58,446 bases of DNA from Kineosporia babensis (GTDB lineage Bacteria > Actinomycetota > Actinomycetes > Actinomycetales > Kineosporiaceae), in the NCBI RefSeq assembly GCF_021129305.1, contig NZ_JAJOMB010000036.1, positions 1 through 58,446 of the forward strand. Reading direction: 5' to 3'. The notes beneath the pieces were generated by a model. The model did no database searches. It was not told the origin of the DNA and saw only the letters and a list, made by a program, of their open reading frames with translations. The translations under genes and the position numbers were made by a program. Shown piece by piece: positions 8,541 through 16,833 of the stretch (positions are counted from its first letter, which is position 1; every line of letters begins with the position of its first letter).

Positions 8541-8824
8541 AGAGTCCCTCCCCAGCGACCACGTCCGTTGCCGAGGCGAGCAGCCGGGGCGACCCTCAGC
8601 CCGCCCCCGAGGTCATCCCCGGGTGTGCTGGCGGGTGTACGGCCAGGTGTGCTGGCGGGGGTGGGGACCACCCGCAGGTTGGCGCTCCGGCGCCACCCGT
8701 GTGGCCGTTGCAGGGCCCATGCCACGGCGGCAAACGGATCACCGAACTGCTCGTCGTCGCCCGGCCACGGGCGGGCCCCTCCGTTCTCGTCGTACGTGTG
8801 AACGACGAACGGCCCGTCCTGCAC
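8537..8824 (-). CDS. Small hypothetical protein, start uncertain
   Basis: 95 residues from a GTG at 8824, ending in a GTGA overlap with the DUF2786 gene. The coding pattern clearly extends upstream of 8824 in the same frame (through the residues SAPPSFLHLVQDGPF), back to the TGA at 8972-8974 that ends the preceding gene. There is no in-frame ATG or GTG in that stretch, and no ribosome binding site before 8824. Either it starts at a CTG, or the two frames were one gene now split by a stop codon, or translation reads through. Function not recognised. Low-complexity TP/GR repeats occur near the C terminus. Confidence 0.5.
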   Translation of the reverse strand: MQDGPFVVHTYDENGGARPWPGDDEQFGDPFAAVAWALQRPHGWRRSANLRVVPTPASTPGRTPASTPGDDLGGGLRVAPAARLGNGRGRWGGTL

Positions 8825-8971
8825 CAGATGGAGGAAGGAGGGCGGGGCACTCTCAAGGAGGTGGCCTGGCCCAGGCCTGCCCAGAAGAACGGCCGGGCCC
8901 GTGATGTCGCCCGGTGCCGAGGTCCCCTGAGACTCGCGGTCCCGGTGCAGCCGGGCCAGGAGACTCGCCCG

Positions 8972-9229
8972 TCAGTTGAGCTTTTGCCTCTGGCATCGCT
9001 TCTCGTGGTCCACGTACATGATCGCGGCCGGAGCACGCAGGACAACGGCGCCGATGCGCTCCCGAGCCAGGCGCTCAAGATCCGTGATCTGTGTCCCGGA
9101 CACGGGTGCCACCCACAACCGTGTCTGCATGTCCTGGGGAATGATCAGTGCCTGGACCTGCCGACCGCGGGGCGAGAGGTGGTCCTCGCCTTCGGTTCCG
9201 TCCGTCCGCGCAGACGGTGAATGGTGCAT
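8972..9229 (-). CDS. Small hypothetical protein
   Basis: 85 residues from an ATG at 9229 with AGGAGG upstream. The end is a compact domain with MQTRLWVAPVSG and APAAIMYVDHEKR. Its TGA stop is in frame with the following 8537-8824 frame and no other stop intervenes, so the two may be halves of one original protein. Function not recognised. Upstream lie a terminator and a GCAGGTCG hairpin like those in front of the gene at 2144. Confidence 0.55.
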   Translation of the reverse strand: MHHSPSARTDGTEGEDHLSPRGRQVQALIIPQDMQTRLWVAPVSGTQITDLERLARERIGAVVLRAPAAIMYVDHEKRCQRQKLN

Positions 9230-9296
9230 CGAATCCTCCTGGGGAAGGGCTTGTCCGGACGGCATCCGTGGATGGACGCCGACTCGGGTGAAGGGG

Positions 9297-9335
9297 GTCC
9301 GCAGGTCGTTCCCGCTGCAGGAGCGACCTGCGGAC
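9297..9335 (-). repeat. 12-bp perfect hairpin with GCAGGTCG arms
   Basis: Arms 9297-9308 and 9324-9335 around a 15-nt loop, about 70 nt upstream of the start at 9229. Shares GCAGGTCG and CGACCTGC with the hairpin at 2231-2277, and both follow a terminator of nearly identical sequence. Confidence 0.6.
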
Positions 9336-9338
9336 ATG

Positions 9339-9370
9339 ACAAAGCGCTCCGGCCGGTGGCGGGAGCGCTG
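9339..9370 (-). terminator. Probable rho-independent terminator, minus strand
   Basis: AGCGCTCC and GGAGCGCT (9343-9350, 9362-9369) form an 8-bp stem followed by CTTTG on the minus strand. Its stem and loop closely resemble the terminator at 2278-2309. Confidence 0.6.
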
Positions 9371-9464
9371 GTCTTCGTCGAGCGTGTGAGGATGTGCCGG
9401 GCCCGAGGGAACGGGCTCGGGTCCTGGGGATCGGGTGGTGCACGCGAGGGTGCGGTTCGCCCGT

Positions 9465-10949
9465 TCACATGCTGTCGTGTGGGTCGGGAGCCCAGGTGGC
9501 GCAGCCATGCTGGTCTTCGCCGACCAGGGCATCCCAGTCCAGGCTTTCCAGGAACACCGTGATCTGCTGCCAGATCTCCTGCTCGTCCTGCGGACTCAGC
9601 CCCTGGTGGAGGGACCGACCGTCGGCAGCGGTGACGTCGTGCAGGACGAAGCCGTGGCCGTAGTTCTGGTCGCTGGTGTGCAAGACCACCTGGGCGAGAT
9701 CGGGCCAGCGACGGTGCGCCCCGTTCAGGACATGCGCGAGGTTCACCCGGTCCAGCGCTGCCTTCTGCGGATCTGCCGGGGGACGTGGGGGAACGCCCGT
9801 CACCAGGTGCCAGCCGGCAACGACGCCTGCGGATACCTCACCGGCCGGATCCTGCGGATGCGAGTCTCGCGTGGCGGCTTTTCCTTTCGGCCTCCTGGTC
9901 TGGGCGTCCACCGCCGCGTCGTCGGACCCGGCCTGCACAGCGCGGCCAGCCTCCGTCAGCTCGAAAGGGCTGTTGCCCACGGACGAGTCCGCCTGGGCGA
10001 ACGGGCCCGACTCAGACAGTTCGCACACGGTGGTGAAGAGACTGGCCGTCGTGACCGGCCCGAGACAGAAGTCGACGAGGTCCTTCACCTCCACCGGTGC
10101 AAGGTCCCAGTTGATGATCTGATCCACGATCGCCAGAACGATGTCCTCCTCGACGCGAACTGCGTCCTGCCGCCCGAGAGTCCTTTCCTCGACGGCAACA
10201 GGAGTCTGGAACCTCTGCTCGCGACGCATGTGGATCTGGGCGAGCGTGACCTGCGCCTGCGCATGCTGCTCGAGTTGCTGCTGGGCCGCGGCGAGCAGCG
10301 CACCGGCGATAATGTTCTCCGGCGCGCACGAAGACAGGTGCTGCCAGAGCGTCAGTGCGCGCTGGCTCGCCCACGTCAGGCAATGCAGGGCGATATCCGG
10401 CTCGCGCAGGGCGTCGAGGCACTCCCGCAGGCAGGCCTGCGGCAGCGGCCGGTGCGGCTCCTCGCCCAGCCAGTGCCAGGCCTTCAGCAGGGCGCCGACA
10501 CGCCGCTCCCGGATCGTGGAACCCAGCCACTGAGCGTTCCTTTCGAAACCACCTGGCTCACCTGGAGCGCACGGTGGGACTGCGGCCTGAGCACCTGTGA
10601 CATCGGCGTGCACGATGTTCCACTGCAGTGCCTCGAGACGGGGCCGCAGAGTCTCGGCGTACTGGCGTGCCCGGAGGGAGTACGCGCACAGATACGTAGA
10701 GCCCCTGCCGTGCTCGAGGCGTGCCGCCACGGCGCTGATCCGATGGTGCAGATACCTCCCGGTGAAGACAGTGAGCTCGGGGAGGGCGATTTCCTCGACG
10801 CTCAGGTGATCACCGGTCACGTCCACGACGAACAGCCGGTCAGGCGACTCCAGAGCCCGGTGCAACCTGACCAGGAACGTGTGCGCCACCTCAATGTCAG
10901 AATGGGCATGGAGGCGCGGGGCACGGCAATGCTCAGATCTCTTCATCAT
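9465..10949 (-). CDS. DUF4192-like protein with extra C-terminal domain
   Basis: 494 residues. The start is one of two adjacent ATGs (10949 or 10946) preceded by AGGAG; longer frames lack this signal. Residues 1 to about 330 parallel the protein at 5146-6102: SPDRLFVVDVTG, a Tyr-rich strand pair, LEALQWNIVHADVTG, then the helical half with CLDALREPDIALHCLTWA and IIAGALLAAAQQQLEQHAQAQ. This fits a DUF4192-like fold. The C-terminal 150 residues, after a Pro/Lys-rich linker, form a further small domain with ALDRVNLAHVLNGAHR that resembles the protein at 3310-3828 (ASLVNMLNAVHHANAR), suggesting internal domain duplication. Function unknown; no membrane segment. Confidence 0.65.
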   Translation of the reverse strand: MMKRSEHCRAPRLHAHSDIEVAHTFLVRLHRALESPDRLFVVDVTGDHLSVEEIALPELTVFTGRYLHHRISAVAARLEHGRGSTYLCAYSLRARQYAETLRPRLEALQWNIVHADVTGAQAAVPPCAPGEPGGFERNAQWLGSTIRERRVGALLKAWHWLGEEPHRPLPQACLRECLDALREPDIALHCLTWASQRALTLWQHLSSCAPENIIAGALLAAAQQQLEQHAQAQVTLAQIHMRREQRFQTPVAVEERTLGRQDAVRVEEDIVLAIVDQIINWDLAPVEVKDLVDFCLGPVTTASLFTTVCELSESGPFAQADSSVGNSPFELTEAGRAVQAGSDDAAVDAQTRRPKGKAATRDSHPQDPAGEVSAGVVAGWHLVTGVPPRPPADPQKAALDRVNLAHVLNGAHRRWPDLAQVVLHTSDQNYGHGFVLHDVTAADGRSLHQGLSPQDEQEIWQQITVFLESLDWDALVGEDQHGCATWAPDPHDSM

Positions 10950-11123
10950 GACCTTCTCTCCTGGTGAGTGTGTGAAAGGCACCGGCAGACCGAGGGCGGC
11001 CTGCCGGAGGACGCGCTTGCCAGCCAGCGGCGGCTCGCGGACCCGGGCGGATTCCCGCTGCACGCCAACAGCGCCCAGGAATGGGATCCGCCCCGGCCCG
11101 TGCGAACGCAGGACCTGCACGCA

Positions 11124-11157
11124 CAGCAAAAAGCCCGCGCATAGATGTGCACGGGCT
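11124..11157 (-). terminator. Rho-independent terminator, minus strand
   Basis: Read on the minus strand, AGCCCG and CGGGCT form the base of an imperfect stem (11132-11157) followed by TTTTT. It lies about 70 nt after the GGDEF gene that ends at 11225. Confidence 0.75.
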
Positions 11158-11224
11158 CACGAAGACGTGTTACGGCGTTGCTAGTCCGATCCAGGCACGG
11201 GCCGGTGTGACGAAACGGGTCGTC

Positions 11225-12028
11225 TCAGCGCTGGATACCCAGACGGGCCAACAGGAACATCCGCTCGAAGACGTTTCTGGCGGTCTCGTCCTGAGTGCTG
11301 TCCGGGACGTCGCCGGCGCGCCAGCCCAGCCGACGTTCGGTACCGCTCAGATCGTTCATGCTCCGGACATGAACCGAGTCTCCTCCCTGCTGCGACTGCT
11401 GCTTGGCCACATACATGGCCTGATCCGCCTCGTGCAGCGCCTGGGCGCCCTGCCCCGGTCCCCAGGAAGCCGTGATCACGACACCCAGGCTGCCGCCGAC
11501 CGGCACACGTGTTCCGTCCAGGGTGACAGCCCGATCGGCCATCATGGTGATGACCCGCTGAGCCTCACTCTCCGCGGTGGCCGCACTGATCCGCTCCGTG
11601 GCCGGAAGGCCCGGGAGGCTGTGCCACACCACAGCGAACTCATCGCCTCCCAGGCGCGCGACGACACCGCAGCCGTGCATGGCCTGTTGCAGCCGCACGG
11701 CGACCGCGACCAGCAGCAGGTCCCCGCACGCGTGCCCGTACGTGTCGTTGACCTGTTTGAAACGGTTGAGATCGAGCAGGCCGACCATGACCGGCCGTTG
11801 CCGGACACGACTGGCGGACAGGACATGCTCCAGGTGGCGACGGTTGGGCAGGCCGGTCAGCATGTCCGTGTCCCGGGCTTTTTCGGCATGCTGGAGCGAG
11901 CGGCGCATACGGGCCCCGGCCAGGGCCTGCCAGATCGCGATCATGCCGGTCGCCCACCACAACAGGACAACCAGCCGATGGTGAGCGCGATGTTGCGATG
12001 ACATCCTTTGCAGATCGTGCGCTTTCAT
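11225..12028 (-). CDS. Membrane-anchored diguanylate cyclase (GGDEF)
   Basis: 267 residues. The ATG at 12028 has GAGAGGA upstream. One membrane-spanning helix near the N terminus (LVVLLWWATGMIAIWQALAG) is followed by a full GGDEF domain: DMLTGLPNRR, DLNRFKQVNDTYGHACGD and the active-site loop ARLGGDEFAVVW. The catalytic Asp residues are present, so it should make cyclic di-GMP from GTP. No RxxD inhibitory site precedes the GGDEF loop. There is no long periplasmic sensor. The gene follows the DUF3846 gene, and a decayed paralogue of the GGDEF domain lies two genes upstream (12684-14051). A role in controlling transfer or attachment is conceivable but only inferred. Confidence 0.88.
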   Translation of the reverse strand: MKAHDLQRMSSQHRAHHRLVVLLWWATGMIAIWQALAGARMRRSLQHAEKARDTDMLTGLPNRRHLEHVLSASRVRQRPVMVGLLDLNRFKQVNDTYGHACGDLLLVAVAVRLQQAMHGCGVVARLGGDEFAVVWHSLPGLPATERISAATAESEAQRVITMMADRAVTLDGTRVPVGGSLGVVITASWGPGQGAQALHEADQAMYVAKQQSQQGGDSVHVRSMNDLSGTERRLGWRAGDVPDSTQDETARNVFERMFLLARLGIQR

Positions 12029-12132
12029 GCGAGTCCTCTCATCGGGGAACGAGCCGCGGACGGATGAGCGCGCCGGCACGGGGTGCTCCCGGCCGGGAAA
12101 GCTGCGGTGCCTGTGCAGCGAGTCGGGCTTCA

Positions 12133-12621
12133 CTACTGCGCCGGGAGCACACGGAAGCGCTGATGCGGCGAGAGCGGATCGCTCAGGCGCAGCCCGTGCA
12201 GGTACGCGATGAACCAGTCGTCGTAGCGCCCGGCCTGAGGGTCGAAGGGACCGTCCGGGGCGGTGGCCGTCTCGATCCTGAAGGTTCGGGTGTGCAGCAG
12301 CAGGGCAGCCAGTTCTTCCGGCACTGACGTTGATTCACCGTCCTGGCCGACCGGACCGTGCAGGACCGCGGGCCCGACAATCCAGTCCTGGTCGCGCGCG
12401 GCACTGTTGTGCGCCCACCACAAGGCGGTGGCCCGCTCATTAAACGGCATGCGCCGCAGCTTGCCCTCCTCGTTGATGTAGAAGCTGGCCTCCGGGTGGT
12501 ACAGGTCGATCGCTTCGATCATGCCGTCCACCAGGTTCTCGTAGGCATCCAGGTTCTTCGTGTCCAGGTGGACCTCCTGCAGCGGTTCGCTGATCCTCGC
12601 GGGGATGACGATCACGTTCAT
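12133..12621 (-). CDS. DUF3846 domain protein
   Basis: 162 residues from an ATG at 12621 with GGAG upstream. The N terminus (MNVIVIPARISEPLQEV), the block NLVDGMIEAIDLY, the segment YINEEGKLRRMPFNERAT and the strand IVGPAVLHGP are the order expected in DUF3846 proteins, which are common on plasmids and phages and lack a known activity. It is followed at about 100 nt by the GGDEF gene. The next gene upstream fuses a similar N-terminal domain to a decayed GGDEF domain, so the two functions may be linked. Confidence 0.75.
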   Translation of the reverse strand: MNVIVIPARISEPLQEVHLDTKNLDAYENLVDGMIEAIDLYHPEASFYINEEGKLRRMPFNERATALWWAHNSAARDQDWIVGPAVLHGPVGQDGESTSVPEELAALLLHTRTFRIETATAPDGPFDPQAGRYDDWFIAYLHGLRLSDPLSPHQRFRVLPAQ

Positions 12622-12683
12622 GACTGCTCCGTTCTCATTTCGTGGTTGAACTTTTCGCGATGACCGGTGGATGGCTGCGGTCG

Positions 12684-14051
12684 TCATCCGGTGGCGTCGC
12701 GCTGGTGTTCGGGCTCCGCCACGTTGGTGGCGGTCACGACGTACAGCGGCTCCTGTCCCTCCTCGGCCTGGCTGCGCGCCACGCCCGCCGCCCGGTCTGC
12801 CATCCGCAGGAACCGCGAGCCCTGCCACGGGGTGCAGGCCTGGGTGATGGCTATCCCTAGATGCCCCGTGCCGTACGGGGTGTCATCGCTGCCGTATCCG
12901 GGCTGTTCGCTGATCAGCGCCAGGATGCGCTGGGCTTCACGCTGGGCGGCTGCGGGCGTGATCGGGGTGCCGGGTGCCAGGCCCGGCAACGAATGCCAGA
13001 CCAAGGCGGCTTCACCACCGCTCAGGTTCTTCAGCCGGGCAACCAGGCCGTGACGACGCATGGCCTGCCGCAGCGGGCCGGCCAGCTTCGCGAGCTCACG
13101 GTCACGGTCATCGGCGCCCATGACGTAGCGAGTCCTGCGCTGCACCGACCACCAGAACTTCCACGGAATCACCATCTCCAACGACAGCAGGCCCACCATG
13201 ACCGGCGGGCGGCCACTGCGCTGACCTGCCAGCTCTCGTTCCAAGAGCCAGCGGTTGGCCAGGCCGGTCAACGGGTCAGTGCCCTGGTTCTTTTCGTCCT
13301 GTGACATCCACTGCCGCTGAAAAACTCGACCCAGAGGGCTCCCCAGCGCTGCTACCTTCTCGAACAGCCACGAGCGCCGCAGCGCTTGCAGCGCCCAGGC
13401 CGCCCGCGAGTGGTGCCAGGAGTGTGCGGGAGCCTGCGCGCGATCAGGGCCCGTCGTGGATTCCTCGCCGCACCAACGATCGAGGGTCTGCGCCTGGTGC
13501 CGGGCGTGCAGCTCCAACGGCTGCGGTGGCGTCGGCCAGAAATCGGCCACGACACGCGCGTTGGCATCGAGCATGCCTCGCCGGCGAGGTTCCTGGCGCC
13601 AGCGATCCCGATCACGCCAGGCGCTCGCGTGGTCGGCGTAACAGGGGCCCACCCACACGTAGGGTTCGCCCGCGGACAGGCGCGCCTCGACCCAGAACGT
13701 GTTGGCCTGGACGAGCTCGGCGATCACGCGTGAAGGCACGCCCGTCCAGTGTCCCTGCTTGTCGCGCAGACCGACGATGGCGATCGTTCCGCGCACCGGC
13801 CAGCCCCCGCCCGGTGTCATGAAACTCTCCGGCAGGAGCTCCAGCGCGGTATTGTTAATGGGCTCGCCACGGTGAGCCGCACTCTCGTCGTACAGCAGCA
13901 CCGCCCGGTGGTACTCCAGGCCGCAAGTACCCTCGAGGAACTGCTCGCCGGCGGCGCCGGAGTACTCGCGCAGGACATGGACGCTGTCTGCGGCGTCGAC
14001 GTTGATCACGAAAGCCTCGTCAGTCGAGGCATGCACAATGATGGCTTGCAT
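12684..14051 (-). CDS. DUF3846-like / degenerate GGDEF fusion protein
   Basis: 455 residues from an ATG at 14051 with AAGGAG upstream. The N-terminal 120 residues (MQAIIVHASTDEAFVINVDA, then NNTALELLPESF and VRGTIAIVGLRDKQG) resemble a DUF3846 domain. The C-terminal 170 residues align by eye with the GGDEF domain of 11225-12028: DPLTGLANR, PVMVGLLSLEM and ALVWHSLPGL. The catalytic residues are lost: the first metal Asp region DLNRFKQ is SLEMVIP, and GGDEF has become SGGEAAL. No membrane helix is present. It therefore probably cannot make cyclic di-GMP; it may bind a nucleotide or act as a partner of the active paralogue (inference). Confidence 0.7.
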   Translation of the reverse strand: MQAIIVHASTDEAFVINVDAADSVHVLREYSGAAGEQFLEGTCGLEYHRAVLLYDESAAHRGEPINNTALELLPESFMTPGGGWPVRGTIAIVGLRDKQGHWTGVPSRVIAELVQANTFWVEARLSAGEPYVWVGPCYADHASAWRDRDRWRQEPRRRGMLDANARVVADFWPTPPQPLELHARHQAQTLDRWCGEESTTGPDRAQAPAHSWHHSRAAWALQALRRSWLFEKVAALGSPLGRVFQRQWMSQDEKNQGTDPLTGLANRWLLERELAGQRSGRPPVMVGLLSLEMVIPWKFWWSVQRRTRYVMGADDRDRELAKLAGPLRQAMRRHGLVARLKNLSGGEAALVWHSLPGLAPGTPITPAAAQREAQRILALISEQPGYGSDDTPYGTGHLGIAITQACTPWQGSRFLRMADRAAGVARSQAEEGQEPLYVVTATNVAEPEHQRDATG

Positions 14052-14905
14052 GTCGTTCTCCTTCTGATGGGTGGTTGTCCCTGCGGTGCGGACGCATCGA
14101 GGGCATGGGCCGCCGGACCCGATCACGATCGGGCCAGGCGGTGGCTGAGAAGCTTCTGGGGGTCGCTCACTTCTGCGGCTCGAGAGACGCACGCATCACC
14201 GGCCCAGCGGTCCTTCCTGATGCTGGCCGCGGAGTCTCGGCAGGCTCACGCATCAGTGCCGGACCTCACCCTGCAGGCGAGCACATCGATCAAACGTTGT
14301 GCGTGCGTGTCCCATCCGCAGGAAGCGGTGGATCCGGTGCGCGATCAGGTCGTGCGTTCGGCACTGACGCCGACGAGGAGCACAACGCTCGTAGCCGGAG
14401 ATCGGGCAGATGTGTCGGGAGTCCCGTGGAACGGGAATGCCCGGCTACCGCCGTGGCTGTGCCGCGTGCGGGAGAGGCCGCTGTCAGCGTGTCATCAGGT
14501 CAGGTGCGACCTGTGTGTACTGGCTGACGGGAGCCGTCTCGGGTGGCGATGACCGGCAACGGCCGTGCAGTGGATCAGGGTGGTGCCGGGTGAAGCGTTG
14601 GCCCAGGTGCGTGATCGGGGTGCTCCGGTGCCGACCGTGTCGGTGGGCTGGCCGGGCACCGGCCGATGGAACCGAGGACCGGTCGTACGAGGTGATACTG
14701 AGTAAAAGAGATTTCAGCATCGGCGACGACGCCGGTCACCGGCAAGAGCCCCGTGGGCCTGAGTCAGTCACGGTGGGTCCTGTTGACGCGGTTGCTTCTC
14801 ACCAACGCCACCGGTCTCTGCGTACACCCGGTCCGGGCCCGGTGCTGACGGAAGGCGTTGCTCGCGGGCGGGAGTGCGCCCGTAGTCGACGTGATCGGCA
14901 GCGTC
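14052..14905. other. 854-nt gene-free stretch
   Basis: No frame on either strand has both a credible start and a coding character that I trust. It holds one copy of the GGTCCTGTTGACG motif (14776-14788) found in several intergenic regions of the transfer module. A minus-strand frame of 78 codons at 14484-14720 has no ribosome binding site and looks like noise. Confidence 0.4.
14776..14788 (+). repeat. GGTCCTGTTGACG intergenic motif
   Basis: One of three exact copies of this 13-mer (others at 18950-18962 and 22187-22199), with related inverted copies at 17002-17014 and 29799-29812. All lie in intergenic regions upstream of minus-strand genes. Confidence 0.5.
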
Positions 14906-16036
14906 TCAGCCGGTTTGGGCAGGCCGGGTGGCGCCCAGGAGGCTGTCCCACCGGTGGTCCTCGATGCGGACGACAGCGCCGGTGTGCGGGGCGTCGATCA
15001 TCCGGTTCTCGCCGAGGTAGAGACCGACATGTGTGACGTGGGCGGTGTCGGTGCCGAAGAAGACCAGGTCCCCCGGCTGCAGGCTGTGCAGCGGAACGCG
15101 GGGCCCGTGCTCGTACTGCAGTTGCGCGGTGCGGGGCAGCGTGATGCCGGCGGCCTGGTAGGCGGCCACGGTCAGGCCTGAGCAGTCGAACCCGTTGTCG
15201 CCGTGCTCGGGTCCGTTGCCGCCCCACTGGTACGGCAGCCCGAGCTGGGCGCGGGCGAAGTCCAGGGCTGCGCGGACGCTCGTGCTCTGCCCGGGGGGAC
15301 TCTGGCAGTTCGTGCTCGTCCAGGCCCGCGCTGATGTGCTCGCGCTGGCCTGTCCTGCGTGTGGTTGCGGAGGCCGGGACAGGTCGTTGCTCCGTGCGTA
15401 GGCCGCGACGAACGCCAGCGCCTCTTCCATGTGCCTGGCATAGGCGTCCGGGTGCGCCGATCTCTGCACCTGCTGGGCAGCCCTGCCCGCCTGGGTAGGA
15501 CTGATCAGGGCCGAGTTCTGCCACCCGGGCACGTCCATCAATCCCGGCTGACCGCCGTGACCGCCGTGGATAAACAGCGCGGTGGCCGCGGCCGGGTCCA
15601 TCCGCTCCTTCTCACCGGCCCAGGGCGAGCGCTGCTGGAAGAGCCCCCGCGAGTCCGGGCCGACGGCATCCCCGTGCCCGACATTGCGCAGACTGGACTC
15701 CTGGATCGCCGTGGCCACAGCGATGACCCAGGCTCGCGGCGGAGCACCCACCCGGCGAGCGCTGTCGATGATCGCACCAGCATTGGCCTGCTGCCCGTCA
15801 TCGAAAACCTCAACCAGAAGCGCCAGGTCGTTCGAGTCGTTCGTGCCATCCGAGAAACCCGTCAGGTCCAGGCACGACTGCTCGCTGCTGCCCCCGAGCA
15901 GGGACCCGAGCAGATGCTGGGGTGCTGCGGCCAGCATGGTGGCGGCGGACTGGGCCAGGGCACCGAGCAGCAGCAGGCCCGTGAGGGTAGCCACTGCCAC
16001 AGCACCCAGTGCCACCGTCTGTGAGCGTTCGTCCAT
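14906..16036 (-). CDS. Transglycosylase-like and NlpC/P60 cell-wall hydrolase
   Basis: 376 residues from the ATG at 16036 (GGAAGG upstream). An N-terminal hydrophobic helix (VALGAVAVATLTGLLLLGAL) anchors or exports it. A lytic-transglycosylase-like domain follows, with AWVIAVATAIQESSLRNVGHG and GLFQQRSPWAG. After a Ser/Pro linker comes a C-terminal NlpC/P60 domain with FDCSG (C285), HVTHVG (H336) and APHTG (H351) as the Cys-His-His set. Two-domain hydrolases of this kind open peptidoglycan during Gram-positive conjugation, fitting the adjacent transfer genes. All key residues seem present. Confidence 0.88.
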   Translation of the reverse strand: MDERSQTVALGAVAVATLTGLLLLGALAQSAATMLAAAPQHLLGSLLGGSSEQSCLDLTGFSDGTNDSNDLALLVEVFDDGQQANAGAIIDSARRVGAPPRAWVIAVATAIQESSLRNVGHGDAVGPDSRGLFQQRSPWAGEKERMDPAAATALFIHGGHGGQPGLMDVPGWQNSALISPTQAGRAAQQVQRSAHPDAYARHMEEALAFVAAYARSNDLSRPPQPHAGQASASTSARAWTSTNCQSPPGQSTSVRAALDFARAQLGLPYQWGGNGPEHGDNGFDCSGLTVAAYQAAGITLPRTAQLQYEHGPRVPLHSLQPGDLVFFGTDTAHVTHVGLYLGENRMIDAPHTGAVVRIEDHRWDSLLGATRPAQTG

Positions 16037-16150
16037 CGTCGGCCTTCCGGGGAGGCGCTGAGGTGAGCGGCCAGGGCTTGCGGGCGGTCCCGGCCGATTG
16101 CCGGTTGGGACTGTCCGCGCGGCGGGTAGCGGGGCACGGTGCGCAGGCAA

Positions 16151-16198
16151 ACGACACGCCCCTGCGGCGCGGGACGGCGGGCCGCAGGGGCGTGTCGT
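16151..16198 (-). terminator. 18-bp perfect hairpin, probable terminator
   Basis: Arms 16151-16168 and 16181-16198 are perfectly complementary with a 12-nt loop, between the gene ending at 16222 and the hydrolase start at 16036. There is no T-run; termination is inferred from position. Confidence 0.6.
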
Positions 16199-16221
16199 GG
16201 AGTGGGGTGGCGCAACGGGTC

Positions 16222-16833
16222 TCAGCTGGAGCTCGTCTCCCCCATGCTGGTGCTGATCTCGCTGATGCTGGTGAGGTCCGGCAGGTTGGCCTCGGCGGGG
16301 ATCGCATCGACCCGGTAGTAGCGGACGCTGCTCGACAGGAGGGCGCGGTCCCAGGCCGGTGTGCCGTGGTGCAGGAATCCGCGGTGGGCGTTCTGCCAAC
16401 CGTCCGGGCCGGTCGCCCGGGCGGCACGGCCGTCGGCGAGCACCGGATGGACACCGAAGACGCCCAGGCCGCCGTCCAGGCGAGCGCAGCTGCGCGAGTA
16501 CGCGGCCTCCAGAGCGGTGGCCGGGCGCAGGAACTGACCCTGGCGGGCGCTGTTCGGGGAGAGATAGGTGTCGTAACGGAACAGGTCTCCGTACGTGCTC
16601 GAGCCCTCACCCGCCGGGATCTGGGCGGCGATCAGGTCCGAGATGTCGTGGCGCACGATCTTGGTGCGCACCCCCTGCGTGTTCAGGACGTGCACGAGTT
16701 CTTCGTCGGGTACCGAGGTCGATACCGACGGGAACTGCTCCCGAAGCCGGGCCAGCACCTCGCCCTCGTCGGCGAGCAGGTAGGTGCTCAGCGGCCGTCC
16801 GGGAGCATCGAGCATCAGGCTGGTCAGGTGCAT
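16222..16833 (-). CDS. Hypothetical protein of the transfer region
   Basis: 203 residues, not recognised. I use the ATG at 16833, which has only a weak GGGGAA upstream; the open frame extends further but through a 10-nt tandem repeat (16846-16873). The sequence has SVPDEELVHVLNTQGVRTKIV, a Tyr-rich middle (GDLFRYDTYLSPNSARQGQF) and ends in an acidic Ser/Thr-rich tail. No membrane segment. Position between the wall hydrolase and the replication-relaxation gene suggests a transfer- or plasmid-related role. Confidence 0.55.
   Translation of the reverse strand: MHLTSLMLDAPGRPLSTYLLADEGEVLARLREQFPSVSTSVPDEELVHVLNTQGVRTKIVRHDISDLIAAQIPAGEGSSTYGDLFRYDTYLSPNSARQGQFLRPATALEAAYSRSCARLDGGLGVFGVHPVLADGRAARATGPDGWQNAHRGFLHHGTPAWDRALLSSSVRYYRVDAIPAEANLPDLTSISEISTSMGETSSS

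Noticed and set aside
9435-10967. Long plus-strand frame of about 510 codons
   Set aside because: It lies opposite the minus-strand gene 9465-10949, which has a ribosome binding site and a clear paralogue; GC-rich DNA often leaves the opposite strand open.
14484-14720. 78-codon minus-strand frame in the 854-nt gap
   Set aside because: No ribosome binding site, no coding character and no neighbour coupling.
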